From assembly GCA_016790225.1 (NCBI GenBank), contig JAEUOZ010000052.1, forward strand, positions 62,001 through 126,000: a stretch of DNA of 64,000 bases, given 5' to 3'. The position numbers and the translations under genes are program-made. The notes under the pieces were generated by a model, which was not told the origin of the DNA, did no database searches, and was given only the letters and a program-made list of their open reading frames with translations. Shown here piece by piece: positions 17,026 through 27,178 of the stretch (position 1 is the stretch's first letter; each line of letters begins with the position of its first letter). The DNA is from Rubrivivax sp. (lineage in GTDB: Bacteria; Pseudomonadota; Gammaproteobacteria; Burkholderiales; Burkholderiaceae).

Positions 17026-19115
17026 CCGCGGCGCGGCCCTGCCGGCGCAGGTCCCGGGCCGATGCCCGGCCGGACCTCGAAGCGCACGCGGTCGATGAGT
17101 CGAGCGCCGTCCCACAGCTCGACGACATGCCGGCCGGGCGCGAGCGGCCACTCGATGCGCTCGCCTCGCCCGTACGGCCGGCCGTCGACGCTCCACGTGC
17201 CGGCCGGGCCGTGGAGCGACAGCCGCTGCCGGGCCAGCGGGATGTCGGGGTCCATCGCCAGCACCGCGCCGTCCTGCAACGGGCCGATGCGGAACGGCCG
17301 CGGGCTGGTGGAGGCGGGCCCGGCGCGGGCTTCGAGCCATGTCGACGGCGCGCCTTCGAGCGCGCGCGTCAGCCCCGCCGGCAGCGCTTCCATCACCGCC
17401 CGCCACACCGGCGCGGCGCCCTGCACGCCGCTGATGCCGTGCATCGGCGCGCCGCCGCGGTTGCCGATCCACACGCCCACGGTGTACGTATCGTTGTAGC
17501 CGATGCACCAGTTGTCGCGCATGTCCTTGCTGGTGCCGGTCTTCACCGCGGCGGGGCGCCGCGTGGCGAGTGGGTTGTCGAAGCCGAAGCCCGGCGCGCG
17601 CGCCGCGGTGTCGGCGAGGATCGAGGTGACCGCGGCGGCGGTGACGGCATCGAAGGCGGCCACCGGCCGTGCGGCGCGTTGGCCGGAAGGCCAGCTCAGC
17701 GCCGATGCCTGGCCGCGGTTGGCCAGCATCCGGTAGCCGTTGGTCAGGTCCAGCAGCGTCACCTCGGCGCTGCCCAGCGCCAGCGCATGGCCGTGGAAGC
17801 CGGCGCTCTCGCGCAGGCGCAGCCCGCTGCGCTGCATCGCGTCGAACATGGCGTCGGGCCCGAGCATGGCGCCCACGCGCACCGCCGGCACGTTCAGGCT
17901 GGAGGCCAGCGCGATGCGCGCCGGCACCCAGCCGCGCCAGGCGTGGTCGTGGTTCTGCGGCTGGTAGGCGTCGCGGCCTGACGCGAGCTGCACCGGTTCG
18001 TCGGCCAGCCACGATTGCGGCGTGATCAGCCGCTGCTGGAAGGCCTGTGCGTAGACGAAGGGCTTGACGGTGGAGCCCGGCTGGCGCCGCGCGAGCACCG
18101 CATCGACGTCGCCGCCATCGCTGCCGGCCGAGCCGACCCACGCGCGCACCTCGCCGCTGGCGTTGTGCAGCACCAGCACGGCACCGTCCTCGACGTTGCG
18201 CCCGCGCAGTTCGGCGAGCTGCTGCCGCAGCGCGCGCAGCGCGAGGCGCTGCAATCGGGCATCGAGCGGCGTGCCCGCGGCGCCGCCGGCGGCCACCCAG
18301 GCGCGCGCGTAGTGGGGCGCGAGCTGCGGCCCCGGCGCCGCGCCGGGCCGGCGCGCCAGCGCTTGTGCGGCGATCAGCGCCAGCCCGGTGCACTCGCCCT
18401 GCATCGCCCGCATCAGCTCGCAGCCGCGCCGCACCAGCGTGGCCTCGTCGGCGTTGGGCGCGCGCACGAGGGCGGCCAGCAGCGCCGCCTCGGGCCGGTC
18501 GAGGCCGCTGGCCTGCTTGCCGAAGAGCTGCTGCGCGGCAGCCGGCACGCCGACGAGCTCGCCACGCATCGGCACGAGGTTCAGGTAGGCCTCGAGGATC
18601 TCGGCCTTGCTCCAGCGCCGCTCGATCGCCGCGGCCGCGGCGATCTGCTGCACCTTGGTGACGGCGCTGCGGCCGCCGGCCGGGCGGGCGAGGTCGGCGT
18701 CGAGCATCCCGGCGAGCTGCATCGTCACCGTCGAGGCACCCCGCGTGCGGCGGTTCCAGGCCTGCGCGAACGCGCCCGCGGCCAGTGCGCGCCAGTCGAC
18801 GCCGCTGTGCTCCCAGAAGCGCCGGTCCTCGCCGAGCACGATGGCCTCGCGCAGCGCGGGCGAGAGTTCCGCCAGCGGCACCCAGGCGGCGCGGCGCACC
18901 TGGGGATCGGTGCGCAGCATTTGCAGCGGCTCGCCCCGGCGGTCGAGCAGCAGCAGGTCGGAGGGCCGGTGCGCGGCGCGGACCTGCGCGTACTCCGGCG
19001 TGGTCGCGCCGGCCGTGGCTGCGCAAGCCATGACGAGCGCGGCCAGGCCGGCAGCGAGCGGGGCGAACCCGCGCCGGGTGCCGCGCGTCGCCGACGGCGC
19101 GCGCCGCAGGTTCAA
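16953..19115 (-). CDS. pbpC: Penicillin-binding protein 1C
   Basis: 720 residues. An N-terminal hydrophobic anchor is followed by a glycosyltransferase 51 domain (GEDRRFWEHSGVDW, RGASTVTMQLA, EILEAYLNLVP), a transpeptidase domain with STVK (PGSTVKPF), SSLN and KTGTSKDMRDNW, and a C-terminal BiPBP-type beta domain. It polymerises and may cross-link peptidoglycan in the periplasm. Its ATG overlaps the stop of the alpha-2-macroglobulin gene (ATGA, 19112-19115), the classical pbpC/A2M pairing. The C-terminal 24 codons lie antisense to the holin-like gene. Confidence 0.94.
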   Translation of the reverse strand: MNLRRAPSATRGTRRGFAPLAAGLAALVMACAATAGATTPEYAQVRAAHRPSDLLLLDRRGEPLQMLRTDPQVRRAAWVPLAELSPALREAIVLGEDRRFWEHSGVDWRALAAGAFAQAWNRRTRGASTVTMQLAGMLDADLARPAGGRSAVTKVQQIAAAAAIERRWSKAEILEAYLNLVPMRGELVGVPAAAQQLFGKQASGLDRPEAALLAALVRAPNADEATLVRRGCELMRAMQGECTGLALIAAQALARRPGAAPGPQLAPHYARAWVAAGGAAGTPLDARLQRLALRALRQQLAELRGRNVEDGAVLVLHNASGEVRAWVGSAGSDGGDVDAVLARRQPGSTVKPFVYAQAFQQRLITPQSWLADEPVQLASGRDAYQPQNHDHAWRGWVPARIALASSLNVPAVRVGAMLGPDAMFDAMQRSGLRLRESAGFHGHALALGSAEVTLLDLTNGYRMLANRGQASALSWPSGQRAARPVAAFDAVTAAAVTSILADTAARAPGFGFDNPLATRRPAAVKTGTSKDMRDNWCIGYNDTYTVGVWIGNRGGAPMHGISGVQGAAPVWRAVMEALPAGLTRALEGAPSTWLEARAGPASTSPRPFRIGPLQDGAVLAMDPDIPLARQRLSLHGPAGTWSVDGRPYGRGERIEWPLAPGRHVVELWDGARLIDRVRFEVRPGIGPGPAPAGPRRGQAGVPPRPSSRSMAASITTPQTL

Positions 19116-22100
19116 GGCCGCACCTCCACCGCCTCACCCGGCCGCTCGCCGAACGTCTCGGGTGCGTACATCGCTTCCACGCGGGTCGGTGGCAACTGGA
19201 AGCGGCCCGGGTTGTTCAGCCGCATCGTGTACTCGACGACGTGCCGCCCGCGCGGCAGCCACTCGTAATAGCCGCGCCAGGCGTCCTGGCCGCGCTCCTC
19301 GTAGGCCAGCCAGGCACTGCCTTCGCGCTTCTCGTCGCGCGTGGCGATGGCCGAATCGCGCCCGAGGCCGCTGCCGAGCAGCGCGGCGCCGGCGGGCAGC
19401 GGGTCCTGCACGGCCACCCAGGTCATGTCGCCGGTCGCCTCGATCTCCAGCCGCACGCGCACGATGTCGCCGCGCGACCAGGCGTCGGCCACCTTGCGCT
19501 CCACCGCGGTGATGCTGCGCTGGATGCGGTAGCCGGCGGCCAGCGGCGCCTTCAGCGGCACGGCGGCCAGCGTCTGCATCGTCAGCCACGGCTTGCCGGT
19601 GCCCTGGTGCTGCGCCGTGAATGGCCCCGCGGCGGCCGGCCACGGCAGGGCCTGCACGGCCGGGTCGCCGCCCGGCGGCCAGTCGACCGTGCGCGTCGTG
19701 GCACCGAGGGCGAACTGGGTGCGGCCGGCCACCGGCTGGCTCTCGAAGGCAGCCGAGAAGCGCTCGAGCGCCAGCGCGCTCCACAGGTTGGCGGTGGTCG
19801 TCAGCCACGCGCCGCGCTGCTGGCGCGCCAGGTGGCCGGCCACGAGGCGCGGCACGTCGTCCTTCCACGCCGGCACCTGCACGGCGGCCAGCAGCAGCCG
19901 CGCGGCGTTGCCGTCGGGGCTGTCCATGAGCCACCACCAGAAGTCGCTCTCCTCGGTCGAGAACTTGAGCGTCGTGCCGCCTTGCACCAGCCGCGCGCGC
20001 AGCAGGTTCTGCACCTGGTCGAGCTTTGCCGTGCGGTCGGGGATGGCCTCCACGCGGCGCAGGATCGACCACCAGTCCAGCAGCGCCGCGGTCGGCCACT
20101 GGCCGATGCCGGCGAAGTCCAGCGACCCCAGCATGCGCGGCTGCACGCGGCCGTGGCGCGCCAGTGCTTCGAGCGCGGCCAGCTTGCGCACGTCGAGGTC
20201 GGGGCGAGGCGCGCGCGACCGGCGTTCGAGCCGCCCATCGACGAACGCGGCCAGCCCTTGCAGCATGCGTTCGCGCGCCCCGTCCGGCCAGGCCCAGCCA
20301 CGTTCGTGCGCGGCCGCGAGCAGGTAGGCCGTGAGCCGGTCGCTGCCGCGCGATCCGTCTTCAGCCCGCAGCGGGAAGTAGCTGGCCAGGCCGTCGGCAT
20401 CGAGGTAGGCGTCGACCTCGGCGGTGATCGTCTGCCAGCGAGCCTCGTCGCGCAGCGCGATGGCCCGCGAGCTGCGCTGTTCCAGGCAGCTGAACGGGTA
20501 GACCTCGAACCATCGCCGCAGCCCCGGCAGCGCGCTGCCGAGCGTCCGCTGCAGCCCGGCCTGCACGCCGCCCGCGCCGGGCAGCGCATCGGCCGGCGGG
20601 GCGGCGGGGATGCTCAGCGGCCCGTCGATCTGCTGCAGCGTCGATTGCCACACGCGCACCGGCACCGCCGGCTGCACCGCCTGCTTCACCGTCAGCGCGT
20701 CCTTGGCCGTGCCGGTACCCTGCTCGATGGCGGTGGCGGTCCACTCCAGACGCTCGAAGCTCGCCGGCACCGTCACCGGCCAGCGCAGCTCGGTCGACTG
20801 CCCGGCCGCGAGCTGCACGGTCTGTTCGGGCAGCGCCGGTGCCTGGTTGGAGGCGAGCGTGGCCTTCACCGTCATTGGGCGCGGCGTGGCGTTGCGCAGC
20901 GTGAGCATCGCGTCGAAGCGGTCGCCGTCGCGCACCACCGGCGGCAGCCCGGCGTAGAGCTGCAGGTCCTGCGACACGCGCACCGTGGCGTTGCCGGTGC
21001 CGAAGCGGTCGGCGCCGGCATCGGCGATGGCCACGAGGCGGAAGCTCGTCAGCGAGTCGTTCAGCGGCACGTCGATGCGCGCCTGGCCCTGCGCGTCGAG
21101 CTTCACGGTGCCGCGCCACAGCAGCAGCGTGTCGAACAGCTCGCGCGTCGGGTTGCCGCCGCCATCGCCGCCGGGCGGCAGCGCCTTGCGGCCGTAATGG
21201 CGGCGGCCGATGACTTCGCTCTGCGCGGTGGCGGTCTCCACGCCCCAGCCGCGGCGGCGCATCAGCGCGTCCAGCAGGTTCCACGAGTCGTTGCCGCGCA
21301 GCGCGAGCAGCCCTTCGTCCACCGCCGCGAAGGCGACCTCGGCATCGGCCGCGGGCTTGCCGCCGCGCGTCACCGTCACGGTCGTGCGCACCGTCTCGCG
21401 CACGCCGTAGGTGGCCTTCTCGGGCACGACCTTCACGTCGAGGCGGTGCTGCGCCACGCCCACCTTCAGCTCGGCCACGCCGAATCGGAACGCGGGCTTG
21501 GCGAGGTCGACCATCGCGGTGGGTGCTCGCCAGTCGGGGCCTTCGTCGCGGAAAGCCCGCCACCAGTCGATCGGCGAGCGCCAGCCCCACGAGAAGAACG
21601 ATGTCCACGGCACGTCGCGCACGCGGCCGCGCAGCACCATCACCGAGACCATCACGTTGGGCGCATAGCTGGCCGCGTCGCCGGAAGGGATCGGCACCTC
21701 GACGATCGGCGTGCGGCCCGAGAGCCGCACCACGCGCGCGTCGACCACGCCTTCGCGCTCCACCGACACCAGCGCCGTGGCGGCACGGAACGGCATGCGC
21801 ACCTGCAGCTTCGCGGTCTGCCCGGGCTGCAGCTCGCGCTGCTCGGGCAGCACGTCGATGCGGTCGTCGTTGCCCTGCTCGAACCACTGCTCGCCGTCGC
21901 CGGCCACCCAGATCGACGTGGCGGCCTGCGCCACGCGCTGGGCGTCGTCACGCGCCCGGGCGATCAGCTCGATCTCGCCGACCGCGTCGGTCTGCGCGAC
22001 GCAGGCGACACGGCCTTGCGCGTCGCTCTTGCCCTGGCACAGGCGTCCGAGGTCGCGCGACTGGCTGTGGCTGTCGTAGGCGTAGAAGCCGCCGACGATG

Positions 22101-24895
22101 CGCTTGCGCACGCTGTAGGTCTGCTGCAGGCGGCCGACCACTTCCACCTCGCGGCCGGCCAGCGGCTTGCCGTCGGTGTCGAGCACGATCGCATCGAAGC
22201 GCAGCTCGCCCTGGCTCGCCGTCCAGTTGCGGGCGCGCAGGCCCACCACCACGGCGCTGGGCCACAGGCGCAGCCGGCGCGAGACCGTCTGCACCTCGCC
22301 GTTGGGGTCGTTGAAGGTCAGCTCGGCCGTGAGGTCGGCGGGCGCCTCGAGCTTGGGCAGCCCCGGAATCGCCACGCTGGCCGCGCCGCGCGCGTCGGTG
22401 GTGGCGTCGAGCTTGTCGGCGACGAGGCGCGCCGGGCCTTCGGCGTCGTCGTCGCGGTCGGGGCCGTCGCGGCGTGCACGCGGCGGCGAGAACTCGAAGT
22501 CGTCGAAGGCCGGGAACGACGGCACCGTGTTCTGCAGCAGCGCCGAGAGCCGCGCCGGCGCCTTCGCCAGCGGCCCGCCCGCGTTCATGTTCAGCTGCAC
22601 GGCCATCGGCAGCTGCGCCGGCGCCACGAGCACGCCGCGTGGCCCCGAGAGCTGCGCATCGACCAGCGGCACGCGGAAGGCCTCGACGCGCACGTTGCCG
22701 CTGCTCCAACGGCGATCGCCCTTCTTCAACGACAGCTCGTACAGGCCGAGCTTGGCGGTCTTCGGGATGGCCCAGCGGCTCTCGGAGGCGCGCCCGCCGG
22801 CGCTCCAGGTGATCGGCAGCAGCGTCTCGCTGCCGCTGCCCACGTGCGTGACGACGAGCTGATCGGGCAGCGCGTCAGCGGCCACCATCGCCAGGCCGGC
22901 GGCGGTCTCGTCGCGCATGTAGTGCTTCATCGACACCGTCTCGCCGGCGCGCAGCAGCGTGCGGTCGAGCACCGTGTGGGCCACGCGGCTGCGCGGCTCG
23001 CTGGTGGTCGGCAGCTTGAAGCGCCACGGCTCGATGCCGCGGTTCCAGCTGCTGAACACCCAGCCGAGGTCGTCGGCGGTGCGCGCGGTGACGAACAGGC
23101 CCTGCGTGCTGGTGCACTTCTCGCCTTCGACGAGATCGTCGTCGAAGCCGCGGTCGACGCGTGCGAGACCGGCGGCGTCGGTGGTGCCGCTCCAGATCGG
23201 CTGGCCGCGGCAGTCGTTCACCGCGACGCGCGCGCCGGCGACCGGACGGCCGCGGTCCAGCGACGTCACCCAGACGAGGCTCGTGCTGCGCCCGCGCTTG
23301 AAGTGCACGCCCAGGTTGGTGACGAGCACGCCGGTGCGCACGTACATCGGCGCTCGCGTGGCCAGCAGCGCGTCGCCGAGCACCTTCGATTCGACCTCGA
23401 CCACGTGGTAGCCGGGCTGCGGCAGCGGCACGCCGATGACCTCGGTGGCGCGCGGCTCGCTGGCCGTGGGCTTGGGCAGCTCGGTGCGGCGGGCCTCGGC
23501 GTCGGTCTTCAGCAGCGACAGCTCGCGCGTGGCGATGCGGCGCTCGCGCTTCACGTCGCGCAGGCGGCCCTTCTCGTCGGGCTCGCGCTCGATCACCATC
23601 CACTCGCCGCGCGGCAGCCCGGCCTCCTTCGCGCTCAGCTCGCTCTCGTGGTAGCGCGCAAGCTTCGCGATCCACGCGAGCAGTTCGGCATCGGGCCGGT
23701 CCGGGGCCAGCCGGCGCACGCGGACCTGGCCGGTGGTGGTGGCGCCCTGCAGGTCGGCCTGCACGTGGCGCAGCGTGAGCGGCAGCAGCGCCTCGGGGCC
23801 GGCCTCGACGATGCCGAACGGCGCGGCGGCGAACTTCGCCAGCGGCGGCATGCCGCCCGTGGCCACGGCGAGCGGGAACGAGCCGGCATTGGCGAGGGCA
23901 CGGCCCCCGTCGTCCTTCAGTGTGGCCGGCAACGTCAGCGTGAAGCGCGCGTTCTCGGGCAGCGGCGCCGGGAACTGGACCTCGTTGACCAGCGGTCCGG
24001 CTTCGTTGGACGAGGTCTTCGGCGCGATCGGCGTGCCGCCGGCCGCCGGCACCAACCGTGCGGCCAGGGCCTGCTCGCGCGGCACCGGCGCTGCGAAGCG
24101 CAGCGTCATCGGCCGCAGCGGCAGGCAGGGCTTGTTCGCCTGCTCGCGCTCGCAGCTGAACTCGGCCGTGAAGCGCGGGCGCACGGTCCACTCGAAGGGG
24201 CGCGGCGCGGTGGTGACGAGCGCCGGCTGGCCCGCAGCGGCGATGCCGGGCCCCCAGACCAGCCGCACGCCGGCGTCGGCCGGGAACACGCGGTCGCAGG
24301 CCAGCAGCAGCGCCCGCGCCGGCACCTTCACGCGGCGCTCGCGCAGCACCGACTCGCGCGCCGCGCCGCCCACGACCCTGACGGCGATGCGATCGCCCAG
24401 GCCCTCCACCTCGCACCAGGCGCTCTTCTGCACCGTGGCCGCGTCGACGGCGCCGTTGAGCAGCAGCAGGAAGTGCTGCTCCTCCTCGATGGTGGCGCCG
24501 GGGTAGGGATCGATGCGCGTCGGCGTCGGTGCGCCGGTGGAGAAGCGGAACTCGGTCGGGCCTTCGAGCGTGCCGGTGAGCGGCTTCCATCCGGCCGCGG
24601 CCTGCAGCGTGCAGCGGTTGCCGGCGAGCAGCGGCTCGCGCAGGTCGTACACCCAGCGCTGCGCGTCGAGCCAGCGGCCGTCACCTGCCGGCGCGCCGCC
24701 CGAGCATTGCAGCGTGACCGGCGCCGGCAGTCGGGGGTCGCCGGCGGTGACCACCGCTTCGCTGAAGCGCACGCTGACCTGGCGCACCTCGGGCACCTCG
24801 CCGGCCGGCGTCACCGCGGTGATGCGCGCGGCCTGCGCCGCAAAGGCCATCAACGCCAGCGCGGCCCATGTGGCGGCAGCCCGTCGTATGCTCAT
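19112..24895 (-). CDS. Bacterial alpha-2-macroglobulin (MG-domain protease trap)
   Basis: 1927 residues. A Sec signal peptide ends AQA without a lipobox, so unlike E. coli YfhM it is probably soluble in the periplasm. A series of MG beta domains leads to the alpha-2-macroglobulin core. The thioester motif CLEQ is present (SCLEQRSS, Cys about residue 1470), as is the complement-like helical domain after it. It is thought to trap proteases that breach the outer membrane, with PBP1C mending the wall. It is longer than the about 1650 residues of the E. coli protein. It is coupled to pbpC by a four-base overlap. Confidence 0.94.
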   Translation of the reverse strand: MSIRRAAATWAALALMAFAAQAARITAVTPAGEVPEVRQVSVRFSEAVVTAGDPRLPAPVTLQCSGGAPAGDGRWLDAQRWVYDLREPLLAGNRCTLQAAAGWKPLTGTLEGPTEFRFSTGAPTPTRIDPYPGATIEEEQHFLLLLNGAVDAATVQKSAWCEVEGLGDRIAVRVVGGAARESVLRERRVKVPARALLLACDRVFPADAGVRLVWGPGIAAAGQPALVTTAPRPFEWTVRPRFTAEFSCEREQANKPCLPLRPMTLRFAAPVPREQALAARLVPAAGGTPIAPKTSSNEAGPLVNEVQFPAPLPENARFTLTLPATLKDDGGRALANAGSFPLAVATGGMPPLAKFAAAPFGIVEAGPEALLPLTLRHVQADLQGATTTGQVRVRRLAPDRPDAELLAWIAKLARYHESELSAKEAGLPRGEWMVIEREPDEKGRLRDVKRERRIATRELSLLKTDAEARRTELPKPTASEPRATEVIGVPLPQPGYHVVEVESKVLGDALLATRAPMYVRTGVLVTNLGVHFKRGRSTSLVWVTSLDRGRPVAGARVAVNDCRGQPIWSGTTDAAGLARVDRGFDDDLVEGEKCTSTQGLFVTARTADDLGWVFSSWNRGIEPWRFKLPTTSEPRSRVAHTVLDRTLLRAGETVSMKHYMRDETAAGLAMVAADALPDQLVVTHVGSGSETLLPITWSAGGRASESRWAIPKTAKLGLYELSLKKGDRRWSSGNVRVEAFRVPLVDAQLSGPRGVLVAPAQLPMAVQLNMNAGGPLAKAPARLSALLQNTVPSFPAFDDFEFSPPRARRDGPDRDDDAEGPARLVADKLDATTDARGAASVAIPGLPKLEAPADLTAELTFNDPNGEVQTVSRRLRLWPSAVVVGLRARNWTASQGELRFDAIVLDTDGKPLAGREVEVVGRLQQTYSVRKRIVGGFYAYDSHSQSRDLGRLCQGKSDAQGRVACVAQTDAVGEIELIARARDDAQRVAQAATSIWVAGDGEQWFEQGNDDRIDVLPEQRELQPGQTAKLQVRMPFRAATALVSVEREGVVDARVVRLSGRTPIVEVPIPSGDAASYAPNVMVSVMVLRGRVRDVPWTSFFSWGWRSPIDWWRAFRDEGPDWRAPTAMVDLAKPAFRFGVAELKVGVAQHRLDVKVVPEKATYGVRETVRTTVTVTRGGKPAADAEVAFAAVDEGLLALRGNDSWNLLDALMRRRGWGVETATAQSEVIGRRHYGRKALPPGGDGGGNPTRELFDTLLLWRGTVKLDAQGQARIDVPLNDSLTSFRLVAIADAGADRFGTGNATVRVSQDLQLYAGLPPVVRDGDRFDAMLTLRNATPRPMTVKATLASNQAPALPEQTVQLAAGQSTELRWPVTVPASFERLEWTATAIEQGTGTAKDALTVKQAVQPAVPVRVWQSTLQQIDGPLSIPAAPPADALPGAGGVQAGLQRTLGSALPGLRRWFEVYPFSCLEQRSSRAIALRDEARWQTITAEVDAYLDADGLASYFPLRAEDGSRGSDRLTAYLLAAAHERGWAWPDGARERMLQGLAAFVDGRLERRSRAPRPDLDVRKLAALEALARHGRVQPRMLGSLDFAGIGQWPTAALLDWWSILRRVEAIPDRTAKLDQVQNLLRARLVQGGTTLKFSTEESDFWWWLMDSPDGNAARLLLAAVQVPAWKDDVPRLVAGHLARQQRGAWLTTTANLWSALALERFSAAFESQPVAGRTQFALGATTRTVDWPPGGDPAVQALPWPAAAGPFTAQHQGTGKPWLTMQTLAAVPLKAPLAAGYRIQRSITAVERKVADAWSRGDIVRVRLEIEATGDMTWVAVQDPLPAGAALLGSGLGRDSAIATRDEKREGSAWLAYEERGQDAWRGYYEWLPRGRHVVEYTMRLNNPGRFQLPPTRVEAMYAPETFGERPGEAVEVRP

Positions 24896-24980
24896 CGTGA
24901 CTCGTCCCGAACACCCTGCAGACCAGGGCGCGACGAGTGTAGGTGCGGCCTCGTGGCCGCGGTGCAGCCGCGCGTGGCGG

Positions 24981-26612
24981 CTACTGCGGCTGCGGCGCGC
25001 CGTCGCCCTCGGGGCCGCCGCGTCCGCCGCGGTTGCCGCGCATCTCGAGCGCGAGCTGCCGGCGCTGGCCGAGCAGGTCCCGCAGCCGCGCGTCGATGAT
25101 CGACGCCTCGATGAAGTCCTGCCCCGCGCTGGCGGTGCGCGCGGCGGTCTGCGCGGCGCGGAAGCGGTCGATGGCGCCGTTGAGGTCGCCGTCGGCGGCG
25201 CGGGCCTCGGCGTTGGCGCGCAGCGAGCGCAGCTGCAATCCGATCGCCCCCGAGGTGCTGGCGAGCATCTCCCAGGCCTTTGCGTCGCGGCGGTGGTTGG
25301 CCAGCCAGGTCTGCAGCGCTTCGGTGCTGGTGCGCAGTTCGTCGGGTGCGCCCTTCACGTTGAGGCGCTGCGCGTCGAGCGCGGCCTGCGCGCGCAGCAT
25401 CATCGGCGCCCGGGCATCGGTTTCCCCCGGCAATTGCCGGAGGGCCTGCAGCGCGCCGCCGGGGTCGCCGCGCGCCAGCCGCACCTGCGCCTGCAGCAGC
25501 AGCACGTAGCGCTCGGCCTGGGGCTCGCGTTCGGCTGCGCCGGTGAGCAGGGCCTGCGCCTCGCGTGTGGCGGTCTCGGCCAGGGCGTGATCACGCAGCA
25601 TCGACGAGGCCAGCGCGCCGGCGTAGAGCTGGCTGAGGCGGTCGCGCAGCTGCGGCGTCGCCGAACCGGCCAGCGGCTCCTGCAGACGGCGCAATGTCTG
25701 CACGTTCGGGTCCATCAGCACGCGCGCCCGCGCCTGCATCAGCGCATGGGTGAGCGGCAGCGTCGGCTTGCCGGCACCCGCCAGCAGCGTGCGCGAGCGC
25801 GCCTCGCTCATGCGCTCGGTGGTGAGCGGGTGGCTGCGCAGATAGGGGTAGGCGCCGCTGTCGTTCAGCCGGTTGGCGTTGTCGAGCTTCTCGAACATGG
25901 TCGCCATGCCACCGGGGGCGTAGCCGGCGTCGCGCAGCACGAGGAAGCCGATGCGGTCGGCCTCGCGTTCCATGTCGCGCGAGAAGTTCAGCTGGCCCTG
26001 CATCGCCGCGGCCTGCCCGCCGATCACCGCGGCCTGGACGGCGTCGGCGTTGTTGCTGCGGCTGGCCGCGAGGATCGCCAGGATGGCGCCGGCCAGCCCG
26101 ATCAGCGACGTGCGGCTCGAGTTGGCGATGCTGCGCGCGATGTGCCGTTGCGTGACGTGCGACAACTCGTGCGCGAGCACCGACGCGAGCTCGTCGCGGC
26201 TGGCGGTCATCGCGATCAGGCCCAGGTGCACGCCGACCCAGCCGCCCGGCAGCGCGAAGGCGTTGACGGTGCGGTCGCGCACGAGGAAGGCGTCCCACGC
26301 GAACGCCGCCTCGGCGTCGCTCTCGATGTCGCCGCGCGCTCTCGCGGCGTCGACGATCGGCCTCCACAGCGACTGCAGGTACTCCAGCAGCACCGGATCG
26401 TCGAGGTAGTCGGGATCGCGCCAGACGTCGCGCATGATCTGCTCGCCCAGCTTGCGCTCGGTGCCTGCACTGAAGTCCTCGGCGGCGCCCTCGCCCAGCG
26501 CGGGCAGGCGCACCTGGGCGGAGACGGGATGCGCCGCCGCGCACAGCATCGCGGCCGCGACCAGGGCGGGCCACGCACGTCGGCGCATCGGCGCGGGGAG
26601 CAGGCGGAACAT
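24981..26612 (-). CDS. bepA: M48 family periplasmic metalloprotease with TPR tail (BepA-like)
   Basis: 543 residues with a signal peptide (about 1-32, HPVSAQ). The M48 zinc site HELSH is at 148-152 and the third-ligand block MEREADRIG at 214-222. The C-terminal half is TPR-like helices ([23 protein letters not shown]...). The E. coli homologue BepA helps assemble or degrade outer-membrane proteins such as LptD. It lies 85 bases upstream of the A2M gene on the same strand, so an envelope-stress grouping is possible. It is divergent from moaC with 55 bases between the starts. Confidence 0.9.
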   Translation of the reverse strand: MFRLLPAPMRRRAWPALVAAAMLCAAAHPVSAQVRLPALGEGAAEDFSAGTERKLGEQIMRDVWRDPDYLDDPVLLEYLQSLWRPIVDAARARGDIESDAEAAFAWDAFLVRDRTVNAFALPGGWVGVHLGLIAMTASRDELASVLAHELSHVTQRHIARSIANSSRTSLIGLAGAILAILAASRSNNADAVQAAVIGGQAAAMQGQLNFSRDMEREADRIGFLVLRDAGYAPGGMATMFEKLDNANRLNDSGAYPYLRSHPLTTERMSEARSRTLLAGAGKPTLPLTHALMQARARVLMDPNVQTLRRLQEPLAGSATPQLRDRLSQLYAGALASSMLRDHALAETATREAQALLTGAAEREPQAERYVLLLQAQVRLARGDPGGALQALRQLPGETDARAPMMLRAQAALDAQRLNVKGAPDELRTSTEALQTWLANHRRDAKAWEMLASTSGAIGLQLRSLRANAEARAADGDLNGAIDRFRAAQTAARTASAGQDFIEASIIDARLRDLLGQRRQLALEMRGNRGGRGGPEGDGAPQPQ

Positions 26613-26667
26613 CGACCGATATCATGACACCGCGGGTTGCCCACACTGTTGCCCGCTTGTTTCCCCC

Positions 26668-27147
26668 ATGAGCAGCCCGCTGACACACTTCGACCCGCAA
26701 GGGCAGGCGCACATGGTCGACGTCTCGGCCAAGGACGCCACCCATCGCGTGGCCCGCGCCACCGGCACCATCCGCATGCTGCCGGCGACGTTCGCGCTGG
26801 TGGCTTCGGGGCAGGCGAAGAAGGGCGACGTGATCGGCGTGGCGCGCATCGCGGCGATCCAGGCCGCCAAGCGCACCGCCGACCTGGTGCCGCTGTGCCA
26901 CCCGCTGCCGATCACCCGCGTGGCCGTCGAGTTCGAGCTCGACGCCGCCGCCAGCGAGGTGCGCTGCACCGCGCAGGTCGAGACCGTCGGCCGCACCGGC
27001 GTCGAGATGGAGGCGCTCACCGCCGTGCAGATCGGCCTGCTGACGGTCTACGACATGTGCAAGGCCGCCGACCGGGTGATGGTGATGGGCGGCATCCGGG
27101 TGATCGAGAAGAGCGGCGGCAAGTCGGGGGACTGGAAGGCGGCCTGA
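26668..27147 (+). CDS. moaC: Cyclic pyranopterin monophosphate synthase
   Basis: 159 residues, full Moa[19 protein letters not shown] at the start, [26 protein letters not shown], the [10 protein letters not shown] block and [23 protein letters not shown]. It catalyses the second half of the first step of molybdenum cofactor synthesis. No other moa gene is in the window. Start ATG 26668; upstream sequence is only 55 bases to the divergent bepA. Confidence 0.96.
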   Translation: MSSPLTHFDPQGQAHMVDVSAKDATHRVARATGTIRMLPATFALVASGQAKKGDVIGVARIAAIQAAKRTADLVPLCHPLPITRVAVEFELDAAASEVRCTAQVETVGRTGVEMEALTAVQIGLLTVYDMCKAADRVMVMGGIRVIEKSGGKSGDWKAA

Positions 27148-27178
27148 AGCCTTTCGGCCCCGGTCGGCCCACGGGTGA